From Arthrobacter sp. (lineage in GTDB: Bacteria > Actinomycetota > Actinomycetes > Actinomycetales > Micrococcaceae), in contig JAPLAM010000040.1 in NCBI GenBank assembly GCA_026393275.1, positions 29,301 through 93,300 of the forward strand: a stretch of DNA of 64,000 nt, read 5' to 3'. Below are positions 45,184 through 52,951 of this stretch, piece by piece. How positions within the stretch are numbered: position 1 is the first letter of the stretch; each line of letters starts with the position of its first letter. A model generated the notes under the pieces. That model worked only from the letters and a program-made list of their open reading frames with translations. It was not told where the DNA came from and did no database searches. Position numbers and translations under genes: made by a program.

Positions 45184-45507
45184 TCAGGGCCTGCCGGAGC
45201 GCCGCCTTCGGATCGCGTCCCGGAGGGATTCCAGCTCCGGTTGCCCGGACAGGCCGCGCGGACCGGGGTACACCCGGCAGGCGACGGCAGGTGCTGCGTT
45301 GGAGGGGAAGAGGTCCGCCCCGTCCATGATGAAGGACGGTGATCCGTGAAAAGACGATGCTGCTGCATCAGCGTCCGTGGTGATTTCGCGGACGGTGAGC
45401 AGCGCCGGATCGATGCCTTCTGCCTCCAAGGCGGTCGCGAACAAGTCCCGTGCCGAGACGCCATGGGGGCACCCCGGAATGGTCAGCAGTTCAATGTGCA
45501 TGCTCAC
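45184..45507 (-). CDS. Small thioredoxin-fold-like protein of the arsenic island
   Basis: A 107-aa protein starting (GTG) inside the ArsO-like stop codon (GTGA), so translationally coupled to it. ELLTIPGCPHGVSARDLF resembles the first strand and active-site loop of thioredoxin-fold proteins, with only one cysteine (CPHG); FHGSPSFIMDGADLF matches the cis-Pro region. It could carry reducing equivalents or bind As(III). The Gly/Arg-rich tail RRRRSGRP is basic. Related alkylmercury-lyase-like small proteins are seen in actinobacterial metal islands; no firm family name. Confidence 0.7.
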   Translation of the reverse strand: MSMHIELLTIPGCPHGVSARDLFATALEAEGIDPALLTVREITTDADAAASSFHGSPSFIMDGADLFPSNAAPAVACRVYPGPRGLSGQPELESLRDAIRRRRSGRP

Positions 45508-46835
45508 TTTCCTCCGCTGCGGCCGTGCGCCAGCCCGGTGGGGAACCCGACGAGCACGGGCTCGGGCGCTCCGCAGCAGCTGGTGCCGACGTCCGAGGAG
45601 CAGACGCCGGTTTCGGGGAGTTCGAGCTGGACGGTGTCGGCGGCTTCCCGGTCCCCGGCCAAGGCTGCGGCGACGGAGCGGACCTGCTCGTAGCCGGTGG
45701 CGAGCAGGAAGGTCGGGGCCCGGCCGTAGGACTTCATGCCGACGATGTAGAAGTCCTGCTCCGGATGGGCCAGCATCCTGGCGCCGTGCGGTTCGACCGT
45801 GCCGCAGGAGTGGAACTCGGGGTCGATCAGCGGGCCGAGTTCACGCGGGGCTTCCACAGCCGGGTCCAGTTCGAGCCGGAGTTCCCGGAGGATGTCCAGG
45901 TCCGGGCGGAAGCCAGTGGCGGGAACGATCAGGTCCGCCGCGAGGGTGCGGCCGTCGGTGGCGGTCAGGATGACGGCGCCGTCGGTCGCGGCGAGGCCGG
46001 CGATCCCGAAGCCGGTGTGCAGTTCGATGCTGCCGTTCTCAACCAGTGCGCGGAGCCGGCTGCCCAGCCGGCCGCGGGCGGCCAGCTCATCGGAGTCACC
46101 GCCGCCGTAGACCTTGGCGGCGGACGCGCCGCGGACCGCCCACACGATCTTGGTCCCGGGCACCTGCGCTGCGAGCTCGGAGAGGTTGATCAGGGTGTTG
46201 GCGGCCGAGTGCCCCGAGCCGACCACGACGGCGGTGCAGCCACCAAACGCTGCGCGCTCGCGGCCCAGGACGTCCGGCAGCGGCGAGGAAATCTTCCCAG
46301 CTGCGGCGGCTTCTCCGAGGGCGGGCAAGCCGGAGGTTCCGAGCGGATTGCGCGTGGACCAGGTGCCGGACGCGTCGATGACACCTGCGGCCTGGTACTC
46401 GCGGACCTCTCCATCGGCGTGTTCGACCCGGACCACAAAGGGTGTGGTGTTGCGGTTCCGGCTGTGGGTCTTGTCCATTCCCTGCCGGGCCACTGAGACG
46501 ACGCGCGCGCCAGTGTGCAGGCGGGACGCAATCGCCGGCAGGGAAGCCAGTGGCGTGAGGTACTGGTCGATGAGGTCCCCACCGGTGGGCAGGGCCGCCG
46601 GCTCAGGTGATTCCCAGCCGGTCCCGGCCAGGAGGCGGGCGGCGGCTGCGTCTGTGTTGTACCGCCACGGGGAAAACAGCCGGATGTGGCGCCACTGCTC
46701 GATGGCGGCCCCCGCAGTGGGACCGGCCTCCAGGATCAGCGGTTCGATGCCTCGCTCAAGCAGGTGTGCCGCTGCGGCGAGGCCGACGGGTCCGGCGCCG
46801 ATGACGGCTACGGGAAGGTTCCTCGTGGAATCCAT
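45504..46835 (-). CDS. arsO: ArsO-like flavin-dependent oxidoreductase
   Basis: A 443-aa FAD/NAD(P)-binding protein of the monooxygenase-like family. FAD motif GAGPVGLAAAAHLLERG is at about residue 12, and VVVGSGHSAANTLINL is the second nucleotide motif. The C-terminus has a cysteine cluster C412, C420, C421 (CSSDVGTSCCG). Its position between trxB and a thioredoxin-like gene in the arsenic island fits ArsO of Streptomyces arsRBOCT-type clusters, whose precise reaction is unsettled. The ATG at 46835 is chosen; the longer open frame up to 47456 crosses trxB. Confidence 0.8.
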   Translation of the reverse strand: MDSTRNLPVAVIGAGPVGLAAAAHLLERGIEPLILEAGPTAGAAIEQWRHIRLFSPWRYNTDAAAARLLAGTGWESPEPAALPTGGDLIDQYLTPLASLPAIASRLHTGARVVSVARQGMDKTHSRNRNTTPFVVRVEHADGEVREYQAAGVIDASGTWSTRNPLGTSGLPALGEAAAAGKISSPLPDVLGRERAAFGGCTAVVVGSGHSAANTLINLSELAAQVPGTKIVWAVRGASAAKVYGGGDSDELAARGRLGSRLRALVENGSIELHTGFGIAGLAATDGAVILTATDGRTLAADLIVPATGFRPDLDILRELRLELDPAVEAPRELGPLIDPEFHSCGTVEPHGARMLAHPEQDFYIVGMKSYGRAPTFLLATGYEQVRSVAAALAGDREAADTVQLELPETGVCSSDVGTSCCGAPEPVLVGFPTGLAHGRSGGK

Positions 46836-46879
46836 TGGTGTCCTCTGATTCGTCCGGGTGTGGGGGTCAGGAGTGCGGC

Positions 46880-47857
46880 TCAGGCGTGGGTAGGGTCCTC
46901 GACCAAGGCGGTGGCGATGCTGTCCGCGTCGTCGAGGGCGGCGAGGTAGCGTTCGGCGTCGAGGGCGGCGGCGCAGCCGGTGCCGGCGGCGGTGATGGCC
47001 TGGCGGTAGCGGTGGTCCACGGCGTCCCCGCAGGCGAAGACGCCGGTCCGGTTGGTGACGGTGGTGGGGGAGTCCACCTTGATGTAGCCCTCGGCGTCGA
47101 GCTCCACCTGGCCGTGCAGCAGTTCGGTGCGCGGCACGTGGCCGATCGCGACGAAGATGCCGGTGGCGGCCTGCTCGCGGGTTTCCCCGGTGACGGTATC
47201 CGTCAGGGTGACGCCGCTGACCTTGCCGTCGCCGTGGATGGCGGTGACGGCCGAGTTCCATGCGAAGCGGATCTTGGGATTGTCTTTGGCCCGCTGGGCC
47301 ATGATCCGTGAGGCGCGCAGTTCGTTCTTGCGCACGACGACGGTGACCGTCTTGCCGAAGCGGGTCAGGAACGTCGCCTCCTCCATGGCGGAGTCGCCGC
47401 CGCCGACCACGATGATGTCCTGCTCGCGGAAGAAGAACCCGTCGCAGGTGGCGCACCAGGAAACGCCGTGGCCGCTGAACTTCTTCTCCTCGGGAAGGCC
47501 GAGTTCCTTGTAGGCGGAGCCGGTGGCGAGGATGACGGCGGGCGCCTCGTGGGTCTCGCCGGCGCCGGTAACCACGCGCTTGAGGTGGCCGGTGAGCGTC
47601 ACTTCGGTGACGTCGTCGAACACCACCTGTGCGCCGAACTTCTCCGCCTGCTGCTGCAGGCCGTCCATCAGCTCCGGGCCCTGGACGCCGGCGGGGAAGC
47701 CGGGGAAGTTTTCCACTTCGGTGGTGTTCATCAGCGCGCCGCCGGCGGTGACCGCCCCGGCGATGACCAGGGGCTTGAGCCCGGCGCGGGCGGCGTAGAT
47801 CGCGGCGGTGTAGCCGGCGGGGCCGGATCCGATGATGATCAGCTGTTGGGTGCTCAT
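46880..47857 (-). CDS. trxB: Thioredoxin reductase (ArsT-type)
   Basis: A 325-aa NADPH:thioredoxin reductase. N-terminal GSGPAGYTAAIYAARA (FAD), redox pair CATC at residues 135-138 (WCATCDGFFFRE), VVGGGDSAMEEATFLTRFG (NADPH) and a final FACGDAVDHRYRQAITAAGTGCAAALDAE-type FAD motif (ACGDAVDHRYRQA). In this setting it likely supplies electrons to ArsC via a thioredoxin-like protein, as ArsT does. It sits between arsC and arsO in the same operon. Confidence 0.93.
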   Translation of the reverse strand: MSTQQLIIIGSGPAGYTAAIYAARAGLKPLVIAGAVTAGGALMNTTEVENFPGFPAGVQGPELMDGLQQQAEKFGAQVVFDDVTEVTLTGHLKRVVTGAGETHEAPAVILATGSAYKELGLPEEKKFSGHGVSWCATCDGFFFREQDIIVVGGGDSAMEEATFLTRFGKTVTVVVRKNELRASRIMAQRAKDNPKIRFAWNSAVTAIHGDGKVSGVTLTDTVTGETREQAATGIFVAIGHVPRTELLHGQVELDAEGYIKVDSPTTVTNRTGVFACGDAVDHRYRQAITAAGTGCAAALDAERYLAALDDADSIATALVEDPTHA

Positions 47858-47885
47858 AAAGACTCCTGGTGTCGGTGCGTGGCGG

Positions 47886-48305
47886 TTACTTGGCGGGGGC
47901 CAGCGAGGCGATGAGATGCTCGATGCGGATCTTGATATCGTCCCGGATGGGCCGGACGGCGTCCACGCCCTGGCCGGCCGGGTCTTCGAGCTCCCAGTCC
48001 TCGTAGCGCTTGCCGGGGAAGATCGGGCACGTGTCGCCGCAGCCCATGGTGATGACGACGTCGGACTCTTTCACGGCGTCGGTGGTGAGGACCTTGGGGA
48101 TTTCGGCGGACATGTCGATGCCAAGCTCGGCCATGGCCTCCACGGCGGCCGGGTTGACCTTGTCGGCCGGCTGCGAACCGGCGGAACGCACCTCGATCTG
48201 TCCTTCGCCCAGGGTGGTGAGGAAGGCGGCGGCCATCTGGGAGCGGCCCGCGTTGTGGACGCAGACGAACAGGACGGAGGGCTTCTTGGTGGTTTCGGTG
48301 CTCAC
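47886..48305 (-). CDS. arsC: Arsenate reductase (LMW-phosphatase type)
   Basis: A 139-aa ArsC of the low-molecular-weight phosphatase fold. P-loop CVHNAGRS with the nucleophile C15, and C89 and C93 in GCGDTCPIFPG. The sequence FPGKRYEDWELEDPAGQG is typical of actinobacterial mycothiol/thioredoxin-linked enzymes. It reduces arsenate to arsenite. The GTG start follows an aggag site. The operator at 48329 lies just upstream. Confidence 0.94.
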   Translation of the reverse strand: MSTETTKKPSVLFVCVHNAGRSQMAAAFLTTLGEGQIEVRSAGSQPADKVNPAAVEAMAELGIDMSAEIPKVLTTDAVKESDVVITMGCGDTCPIFPGKRYEDWELEDPAGQGVDAVRPIRDDIKIRIEHLIASLAPAK

Positions 48306-48328
48306 GGGGTTTCTCCTGGTCTAACGTT

Positions 48329-48348
48329 ATATCGACACATGTCAATAT
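48329..48348. promoter_or_regulatory. ArsR-type operator 1 (arsC operon)
   Basis: atatcgaca-ca-tgtcaatat: 8 of 9 arm positions symmetric. It overlaps TTGACA (on the minus strand) of the arsC promoter. The same kind of motif occurs at 49890 and 52952. Confidence 0.75.
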
Positions 48349-48363
48349 TAGCTGGTCTCGGGT

Positions 48364-49038
48364 CTAGGCCGCGTGCAGGCGGGGTGCGAGGTCGCCGACG
48401 CGGCGGGCTATGTCGGTGAAGGCGTCTTCGAAAGCGCCCTCGGTGTTCAGTCGGAGCGGATCCGGGACGGACCAGTGGATCCCTCCCAGGTTGGGGATTT
48501 CTTCATGGGCGTTATCGCACACGGTCACCACGAAGTCAGCCTCACCCGCCACCTCGTCCAGCCTGCGCGGCGGAAGGTCGGCGAGGTCAAGGCCGTGACG
48601 GCGGGCGACGTCGACGGCACCTCGGGCGATCCGGTCTGCGGGATGCGTTCCCGCCGACGTGGAGGGGATTTTGCTGACCTGCTGCCAGAGGGCGTCGGCC
48701 AGTTGGGACCGTGCGCTGTTTCGCGTGCAGACGAACAGGACGCGGCGGGCCCCATGTTCGGCGCCCGGGACCAGGCCATTGAGGGCGCCGGCGGCAAGCC
48801 GGATGTAGCTGCGGCGCCTGTCGGCTTCGGACCGGTGGCGGGTTGCCAGGCCGGCCGCTTCCAGCGCTCGCAGATGGTGGGAAAGCAGATTGGAGGCCAT
48901 CCCCAATTCTGCCTGCAGCTCCATCGGCGAGAAGTCCCCCAGGGTCAGCAGATCAACGATGCGCAGCCGCGCAGGATCGGCCAAGGCTGCGTGCTTGGCT
49001 ACCCGCGTCTGAAAGTCCTGTGCTGTCTCAGTATTCAT
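48364..49038 (-). CDS. ArsR-ArsC fusion (HTH regulator plus phosphatase-fold domain)
   Basis: A 224-aa protein. N-terminal ArsR winged helix (AKHAALADPARLRIVDLL, then MASNLLSHHLRALEAAGLA) is joined at about residue 95 to an LMW-phosphatase/ArsC domain with the P-loop CTRNSARS (C104 to R110) and one further cysteine, C174. The HTH half lacks the usual CxC arsenite site, so As sensing may use the C-terminal domain. The ATG at 49038 is supported by TTGACC, 17 nt, CAAAAT, 7 nt, start (leaderless). Upstream frame to 49293 is rejected. Confidence 0.9.
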   Translation of the reverse strand: MNTETAQDFQTRVAKHAALADPARLRIVDLLTLGDFSPMELQAELGMASNLLSHHLRALEAAGLATRHRSEADRRRSYIRLAAGALNGLVPGAEHGARRVLFVCTRNSARSQLADALWQQVSKIPSTSAGTHPADRIARGAVDVARRHGLDLADLPPRRLDEVAGEADFVVTVCDNAHEEIPNLGGIHWSVPDPLRLNTEGAFEDAFTDIARRVGDLAPRLHAA

Positions 49039-49083
49039 TGATTCAATTTTGACTGAGTTAATTCTTTCGGTCAAGCTGTTGCC
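49039..49083. promoter_or_regulatory. Overlapping divergent leaderless promoters
   Basis: Plus strand: TTGACT (49049-49054), 17 nt, CAAGCT (49072-49077), 6 nt, ATG 49084. Minus strand: TTGACC (complement of 49069-49074), 17 nt, CAAAAT (complement of 49046-49051), 7 nt, ATG 49038. The two -35 boxes form an inverted repeat TTGAC...GTCAA that may also be a repressor site. Both genes are predicted to be transcribed without a 5' leader. Confidence 0.65.
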
Positions 49084-49824
49084 ATGACTTCCAACCAGCC
49101 GCCGCTGTGGCGCCGCGCCGCCGCCGAACTGCTCGGCACCAGTTTGCTCGTGATGATCGTGGTCGGCTCCGGGATCGCCGCTCAGCAACTCTCGCCCAAC
49201 GACGTCGGCCTGCAGCTGCTGCAGAACAGCACCGCCACGGTGCTGGGCCTGACGGTCCTGATCCTGATGCTTGGTCCTGTGAGCGGCGCGCATTTCAACC
49301 CTGTGGTCTCCGTTGTCGACTGGATCCTGGGCCGCCGCAGCGGTGCCGGACTGACCCTGCCGGAACTTGGCACGTACATCGTCGCGCAGACCGTCGGTGC
49401 AGTCGGCGGCAGCGTCGTGGCGAACGCCATGTTTGACGTGGGTACCTCAATTTCGGTCAAGGACCGGGCAACCAGCGGGCATCTTCTGGGCGAGGTCGTC
49501 GCCACCGCCGGCCTGGTTCTGCTGATCTTCGCCCTGGCCGCCACCAACCGGGGCGTCCTCGCCGCGCCGGCGGTGGGCGCTTACATCGGTGCCGCGTACT
49601 GGTTCACCTCCTCGACGTCGTTCGCGAACCCGGCCGTGACGGTGGGCCGCATCTTCAGTGACACCTTCGCCGGCATCGCGCCGGCCTCCGTTCCCGGCTT
49701 CGTCGTGGCGCAGTTGGTCGGCGCGGCGGTGGGCCTTGGCCTCCTCCTCGTCTTCTTCCCCTCCGCGGCCAGCGCCGCGGATGACGCCGTTCTCCCGCGC
49801 AGCTCCGAACCGGCCAACGTGTAG
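49084..49824 (+). CDS. Arsenic-island aquaglyceroporin (AqpS-like)
   Basis: A 246-aa MIP channel with six helices. The first pore motif is NPV (72-74, HFNPVVS) instead of NPA, and the second is NPA (182-184, FANPAVTVGR). The short C-terminal tail is Ala/Asp-rich. In some bacteria (for example Sinorhizobium meliloti) an aquaglyceroporin replaces the ArsB pump and lets arsenite leave down its gradient; this gene sits in that position next to ArsR and ArsC. Arsenite transport is inferred from context. It is not an ArsB or Acr3. Confidence 0.85.
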   Translation: MTSNQPPLWRRAAAELLGTSLLVMIVVGSGIAAQQLSPNDVGLQLLQNSTATVLGLTVLILMLGPVSGAHFNPVVSVVDWILGRRSGAGLTLPELGTYIVAQTVGAVGGSVVANAMFDVGTSISVKDRATSGHLLGEVVATAGLVLLIFALAATNRGVLAAPAVGAYIGAAYWFTSSTSFANPAVTVGRIFSDTFAGIAPASVPGFVVAQLVGAAVGLGLLLVFFPSAASAADDAVLPRSSEPANV

Positions 49825-49889
49825 CATTTGCCGACAGCTGGCGGGCTGACCGCCGCGGCTTCCAGCCGGACAGGGCCCGTTGCGCATTA

Positions 49890-49920
49890 ATATTGATGAC
49901 CGTCAATATCGAGGCATAAT
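49890..49920 (+). promoter_or_regulatory. ArsR-type operator 2 with leaderless promoter
   Basis: Operator atattga-tgaccg-tcaatat (49890-49909) overlaps the -35 TTGATG (49893-49898). A 16-nt spacer leads to CATAAT (49915-49920), 6 nt before the arsR ATG. A bound repressor would block the -35 box. Confidence 0.75.
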
Positions 49921-49926
49921 GGGTAG

Positions 49927-50277
49927 ATGAACTCGCTGTCTACCCTCGCGCCGGCCACGGATGAAGCCGGCTGCGCCCCGGCGGGAACCCCTGCCCTGGG
50001 CGCTGAGGAGGCGAAGCGGAAGTCCCTGGTCTTTAAGGCGCTGGCCGATCCGAACCGGCTGCGCCTGCTCTCCATCGTCAAGGCCGAGGCGTCCGGCGAA
50101 TCCTGCGTCTGCGATCTCACCGGGCCGCTGGACCTGGGCCAGCCCACCGTCTCCCATCACTTGAAGATCCTGGTTGACGCCGGACTGCTGCACCGCGAGA
50201 AACGGGGCACCTGGGCCTACTACTCCCTCGTCCCCGGCGCCCTGGAGCGGACGGCCGGCATCCTGGCGTCCCTGTGA
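49927..50277 (+). CDS. arsR: ArsR-family arsenite-responsive repressor
   Basis: A 116-aa winged-helix repressor. The metal-binding pair C60-x-C62 lies in ESCVCDL, followed by QPTVSHHLKILVDAGLL and the wing EKRGTWAYYSLVPGAL. It has a 30-residue Ala-rich N-terminal extension. It likely represses all three promoters carrying the atat(t/c)ga dyad. Its stop overlaps the ArsN start (GTGA). Confidence 0.92.
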   Translation: MNSLSTLAPATDEAGCAPAGTPALGAEEAKRKSLVFKALADPNRLRLLSIVKAEASGESCVCDLTGPLDLGQPTVSHHLKILVDAGLLHREKRGTWAYYSLVPGALERTAGILASL

Positions 50278-50798
50278 GCCGGAGTTCGGTGCCCGACGTC
50301 GTCGTCCGGCCGATGCGCGAATCCGACTGGCCCGCGGTCCAGCGGATCTACGGCGAAGGCATCGCGACGGGTCAGGCCACGTTCGAGGTCGAGGCGCCGG
50401 ATTGGCGCCGTTTCGACGCTTCGCGGCTAGCTTCCCACCGCCTTGTGGCCCAGGCGCCCGACATCGGGCTTCTTGGCTGGGCGGCTGTTTCCGCCGTTTC
50501 CGGCCGGCCGGCGTATTCCGGCGTTGTGGAACATTCCATCTACGTTTCCGAGGCAGCGCGCAACAAACGGATCGGATCAGCGCTCCTCCGGTCCCTGATC
50601 GCCTCCACCGAGGAGGGCGGCATTTGGACCATTCAGGCGAGCGTTTTTCCGGAGAACGAACCGAGCCTGAGACTGCACCTCGCCCACGGCTTCAGGGTCG
50701 TCGGGCGGAGGGAAAGAATCGCCCGGATGGCCCACGGCCCTGCTGCCGGCGACTGGCGGGACACCGTCCTGATCGAACGGCGTACTCAGGTCCTTTAG
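50274..50798 (+). CDS. arsN: GNAT N-acetyltransferase (ArsN-like)
   Basis: A 174-aa acetyltransferase of the GNAT/PAT family. VVVRPMRESDWPAVQRIYGEGI at the N-terminus, HSIYVSEAARNKRIGSALL (acetyl-CoA loop) and the VFPENEPSLRLHLAHGFRVVG end. In arsenic operons such enzymes (ArsN) acetylate arsinothricin or similar methylarsenicals; phosphinothricin acetyltransferase is the same fold. Coupled to arsR by a GTGA overlap. The exact substrate is not provable from sequence. Confidence 0.82.
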   Translation: MSRSSVPDVVVRPMRESDWPAVQRIYGEGIATGQATFEVEAPDWRRFDASRLASHRLVAQAPDIGLLGWAAVSAVSGRPAYSGVVEHSIYVSEAARNKRIGSALLRSLIASTEEGGIWTIQASVFPENEPSLRLHLAHGFRVVGRRERIARMAHGPAAGDWRDTVLIERRTQVL

Positions 50799-50875
50799 TT
50801 CTTGCGCTACCAACACGGCGGCGGCGAAGGTAGTTCCTGGGAGCCGTCGACGCGACCGCACCCAAGGAGGACACC

Positions 50876-51109
50876 ATGAACGCCGAGACCCCCGCCACCG
50901 AGGCCCGGTTGCGCGCCATGCTGGACAACATCAGGACGGCAACCGCCAACACCCGCCAGGCCATGGACACACCGGGAGACGAGAATTGGGTGCAGGACGG
51001 AGAGTCAGACGCGGAGTACCTGCGGTCGATCCAACGGGATACGATCGCCAGGCTTGACGCCACCGCCCAGGACATCGAAGCCCTGCTGGCGCAGCGCCTG
51101 GACGGATAG
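50876..51109 (+). CDS. Small hypothetical protein of arsenic island
   Basis: A 77-aa acidic, mostly helical protein starting with an excellent aaggagg site 6 nt before the ATG. Sequence begins MNAETPATEARLRAMLDN. Helical stretches (TANTRQAM, YLRSIQRDTIARLDATAQDI) suggest a coiled coil. No cysteines, so not a metallochaperone such as ArsD. Cotranscribed with arsR and arsN judging by 77-nt spacing. No family recognised. Confidence 0.7.
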   Translation: MNAETPATEARLRAMLDNIRTATANTRQAMDTPGDENWVQDGESDAEYLRSIQRDTIARLDATAQDIEALLAQRLDG

Positions 51110-51162
51110 CCCAGGGGAGCGCACCCCCTCCCGCGCAAGCGTCAGCGGGGGCCAGTTCCACG

Positions 51163-52941
51163 TCAGGCGGGCTGGGAGCTGAGAGCGGTCAGCGCCGACA
51201 GCCTCTCCTCACCAATGGGCTCCTCGGGCAGCAGCGGAATGAGTGCGACTCGATCCGTGAGAGCGCGAACCCTGGCGATCTGCTCCATTTCGCCTGCGGC
51301 GCGGGCCCGTAGGAAGGACAACTCCGGATGCGCCGCCGCGATGGAATTGTTGATCACCCAGGCCCACGGGTGGATCCCGGCCCGCTCCAGGTCATCCTGC
51401 AACTCTTCGGCCTCCAGTACGGGCGTTGTTTCGGCCAGCGTGACCAGAATGACCTTGGTCTGCGCCGGGTCCTGAAGCCGCATCAGCGGCGTCACGAACC
51501 CCATTGTGGCGCCGACCTGGCGGGAGATTTCCCGGTGGTATGAGCCGGTGGCGTCCAGGAGCAGCAGGGTGTGGCCGGTCGGAGCCGTGTCTATCACCAC
51601 GAATTGCCGGCGGGACTCCTGCACCACCCGGGAGAACTGCCGGAACACGGCCACCTCATCGGTGCACGGGGACAGCAGGTCCTCGGCCAGCGCCGCACGT
51701 TCGGCAACGTCCAGGCTGCGGCCCTTGGTGTCCATCACATGGCTTCGATACTCCTGGATGGCCGCTTCGGGATCGATCCGTGAAACTCTCAGGCCGGGGA
51801 GGGATCCGTGGAGGGTTTCCGTGAGGTGCGCTGCGGGATCGGTGGTGGTGAGGTGCACCGCATGCCCGCGTTTCGCCAGGGCGACCGCAATGGCGGCGGC
51901 GACGGTGGTCTTCCCGACCCCGCCCTTGCCCATGCACATCACGAGGCCGTGGCCGCTGAGCTCCACTTCGTTCACCAGGGCAGCCAGCGGGGCGTCGTCA
52001 ATTCCGGCGTCGTCAATCCCGGGGACCGGTGCGGCGCCGCCGGCGATCGCGGCTCCGGGAGTGGCCGCGAACAACGACTCAAGTGCCGGGATGCCGACCA
52101 TGTTGCCAGGCTTTAGCTCCAGGACATCGCGTGGCAAGGCGGCGACCGCTTCGGGAATGGCGGCGATGGCCGCGGCCTCCCGCGCCCGCAGGGCCTGGGC
52201 CAGCGCCTCATCTCCGACGGCTTCCGGCAGGACTCCGTTGATAACGACGTAGCCGCTCCCGATTCCGATCTGGTTGAGTTCGAGGTAAGTCCGCTCAATC
52301 TCACGCAGCGACGATGGCTGCGCTCGGCTGACCAGGACGAGCCGGGTCCTGTCCGGATCCGTGAGCGCTTGGACGGCCTTGGCGTAAACCTGCTTGTGCT
52401 TCTCGAGCCCCGACAGCGGGCCAAGGCAGGACGGGTCCCCCTTGCCGGCTGCCAGGAAATCGCTCCACGAACCGGGCAGCTGCAGCAACCGGATCGTGTG
52501 GCCGGTCGGGGCCGTGTCGAAGACGATGTGGTCAAATTCCCCGTAGGAGCCGTCGTCGGCGAGCAGGTTGGTGAACTCGTCAAAGGAGGCGATCTCCGTC
52601 GTGCAGGAACCCGAGAGGCTCTCGGCGATGCCGGCCAGCTCACTCTCGGGCAGCAGCCCGCGGACGGGCGCGATAATCCGTTCCCGATAGGCAGCGACAG
52701 CCTGCTCCGGGTCAATTTCCAGCGCCGAGACCCCCGGCACGCCGCGGAGAGGGGTAACGGTGTTCCCGATGGTCAGGCCAAATACCTGCCCGACGTTCGA
52801 GGCGGGGTCGGTGCTGACCAGCAGGACGCTCTTGCCGCGCCTGGCGAGCGCGAGCGCCGTCGCACACGCCACGGACGTCTTACCCACACCGCCCTTGCCG
52901 GTGAAGAACAGGAACCTGGGGCTGTTCTCGAGAAACTTCAC
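51163..52941 (-). CDS. arsA: ArsA arsenite-stimulated ATPase (two-domain)
   Basis: A 592-aa tandem ATPase with P-loops GKGGVGKT at 15-22 and 338-345 and switch motifs DTAPTGH in both halves. With the GTG at 52941 as start, the metal-binding cysteines fall at C113, C172 and C426, matching the numbering of plasmid R773 ArsA (C113, C172, C422), and the N-terminus KFLENSPRFLFFTGKGG aligns. A -10 box TATGCT (complement of 52949-52954) lies 7 nt upstream of that GTG, giving a leaderless start. The ATG at 52953 is an alternative but lies within the operator. In known systems ArsA powers ArsB; no ArsB is in the window. Confidence 0.92.
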   Translation of the reverse strand: MKFLENSPRFLFFTGKGGVGKTSVACATALALARRGKSVLLVSTDPASNVGQVFGLTIGNTVTPLRGVPGVSALEIDPEQAVAAYRERIIAPVRGLLPESELAGIAESLSGSCTTEIASFDEFTNLLADDGSYGEFDHIVFDTAPTGHTIRLLQLPGSWSDFLAAGKGDPSCLGPLSGLEKHKQVYAKAVQALTDPDRTRLVLVSRAQPSSLREIERTYLELNQIGIGSGYVVINGVLPEAVGDEALAQALRAREAAAIAAIPEAVAALPRDVLELKPGNMVGIPALESLFAATPGAAIAGGAAPVPGIDDAGIDDAPLAALVNEVELSGHGLVMCMGKGGVGKTTVAAAIAVALAKRGHAVHLTTTDPAAHLTETLHGSLPGLRVSRIDPEAAIQEYRSHVMDTKGRSLDVAERAALAEDLLSPCTDEVAVFRQFSRVVQESRRQFVVIDTAPTGHTLLLLDATGSYHREISRQVGATMGFVTPLMRLQDPAQTKVILVTLAETTPVLEAEELQDDLERAGIHPWAWVINNSIAAAHPELSFLRARAAGEMEQIARVRALTDRVALIPLLPEEPIGEERLSALTALSSQPA

Positions 52942-52951
52942 GCTTGTCAGC

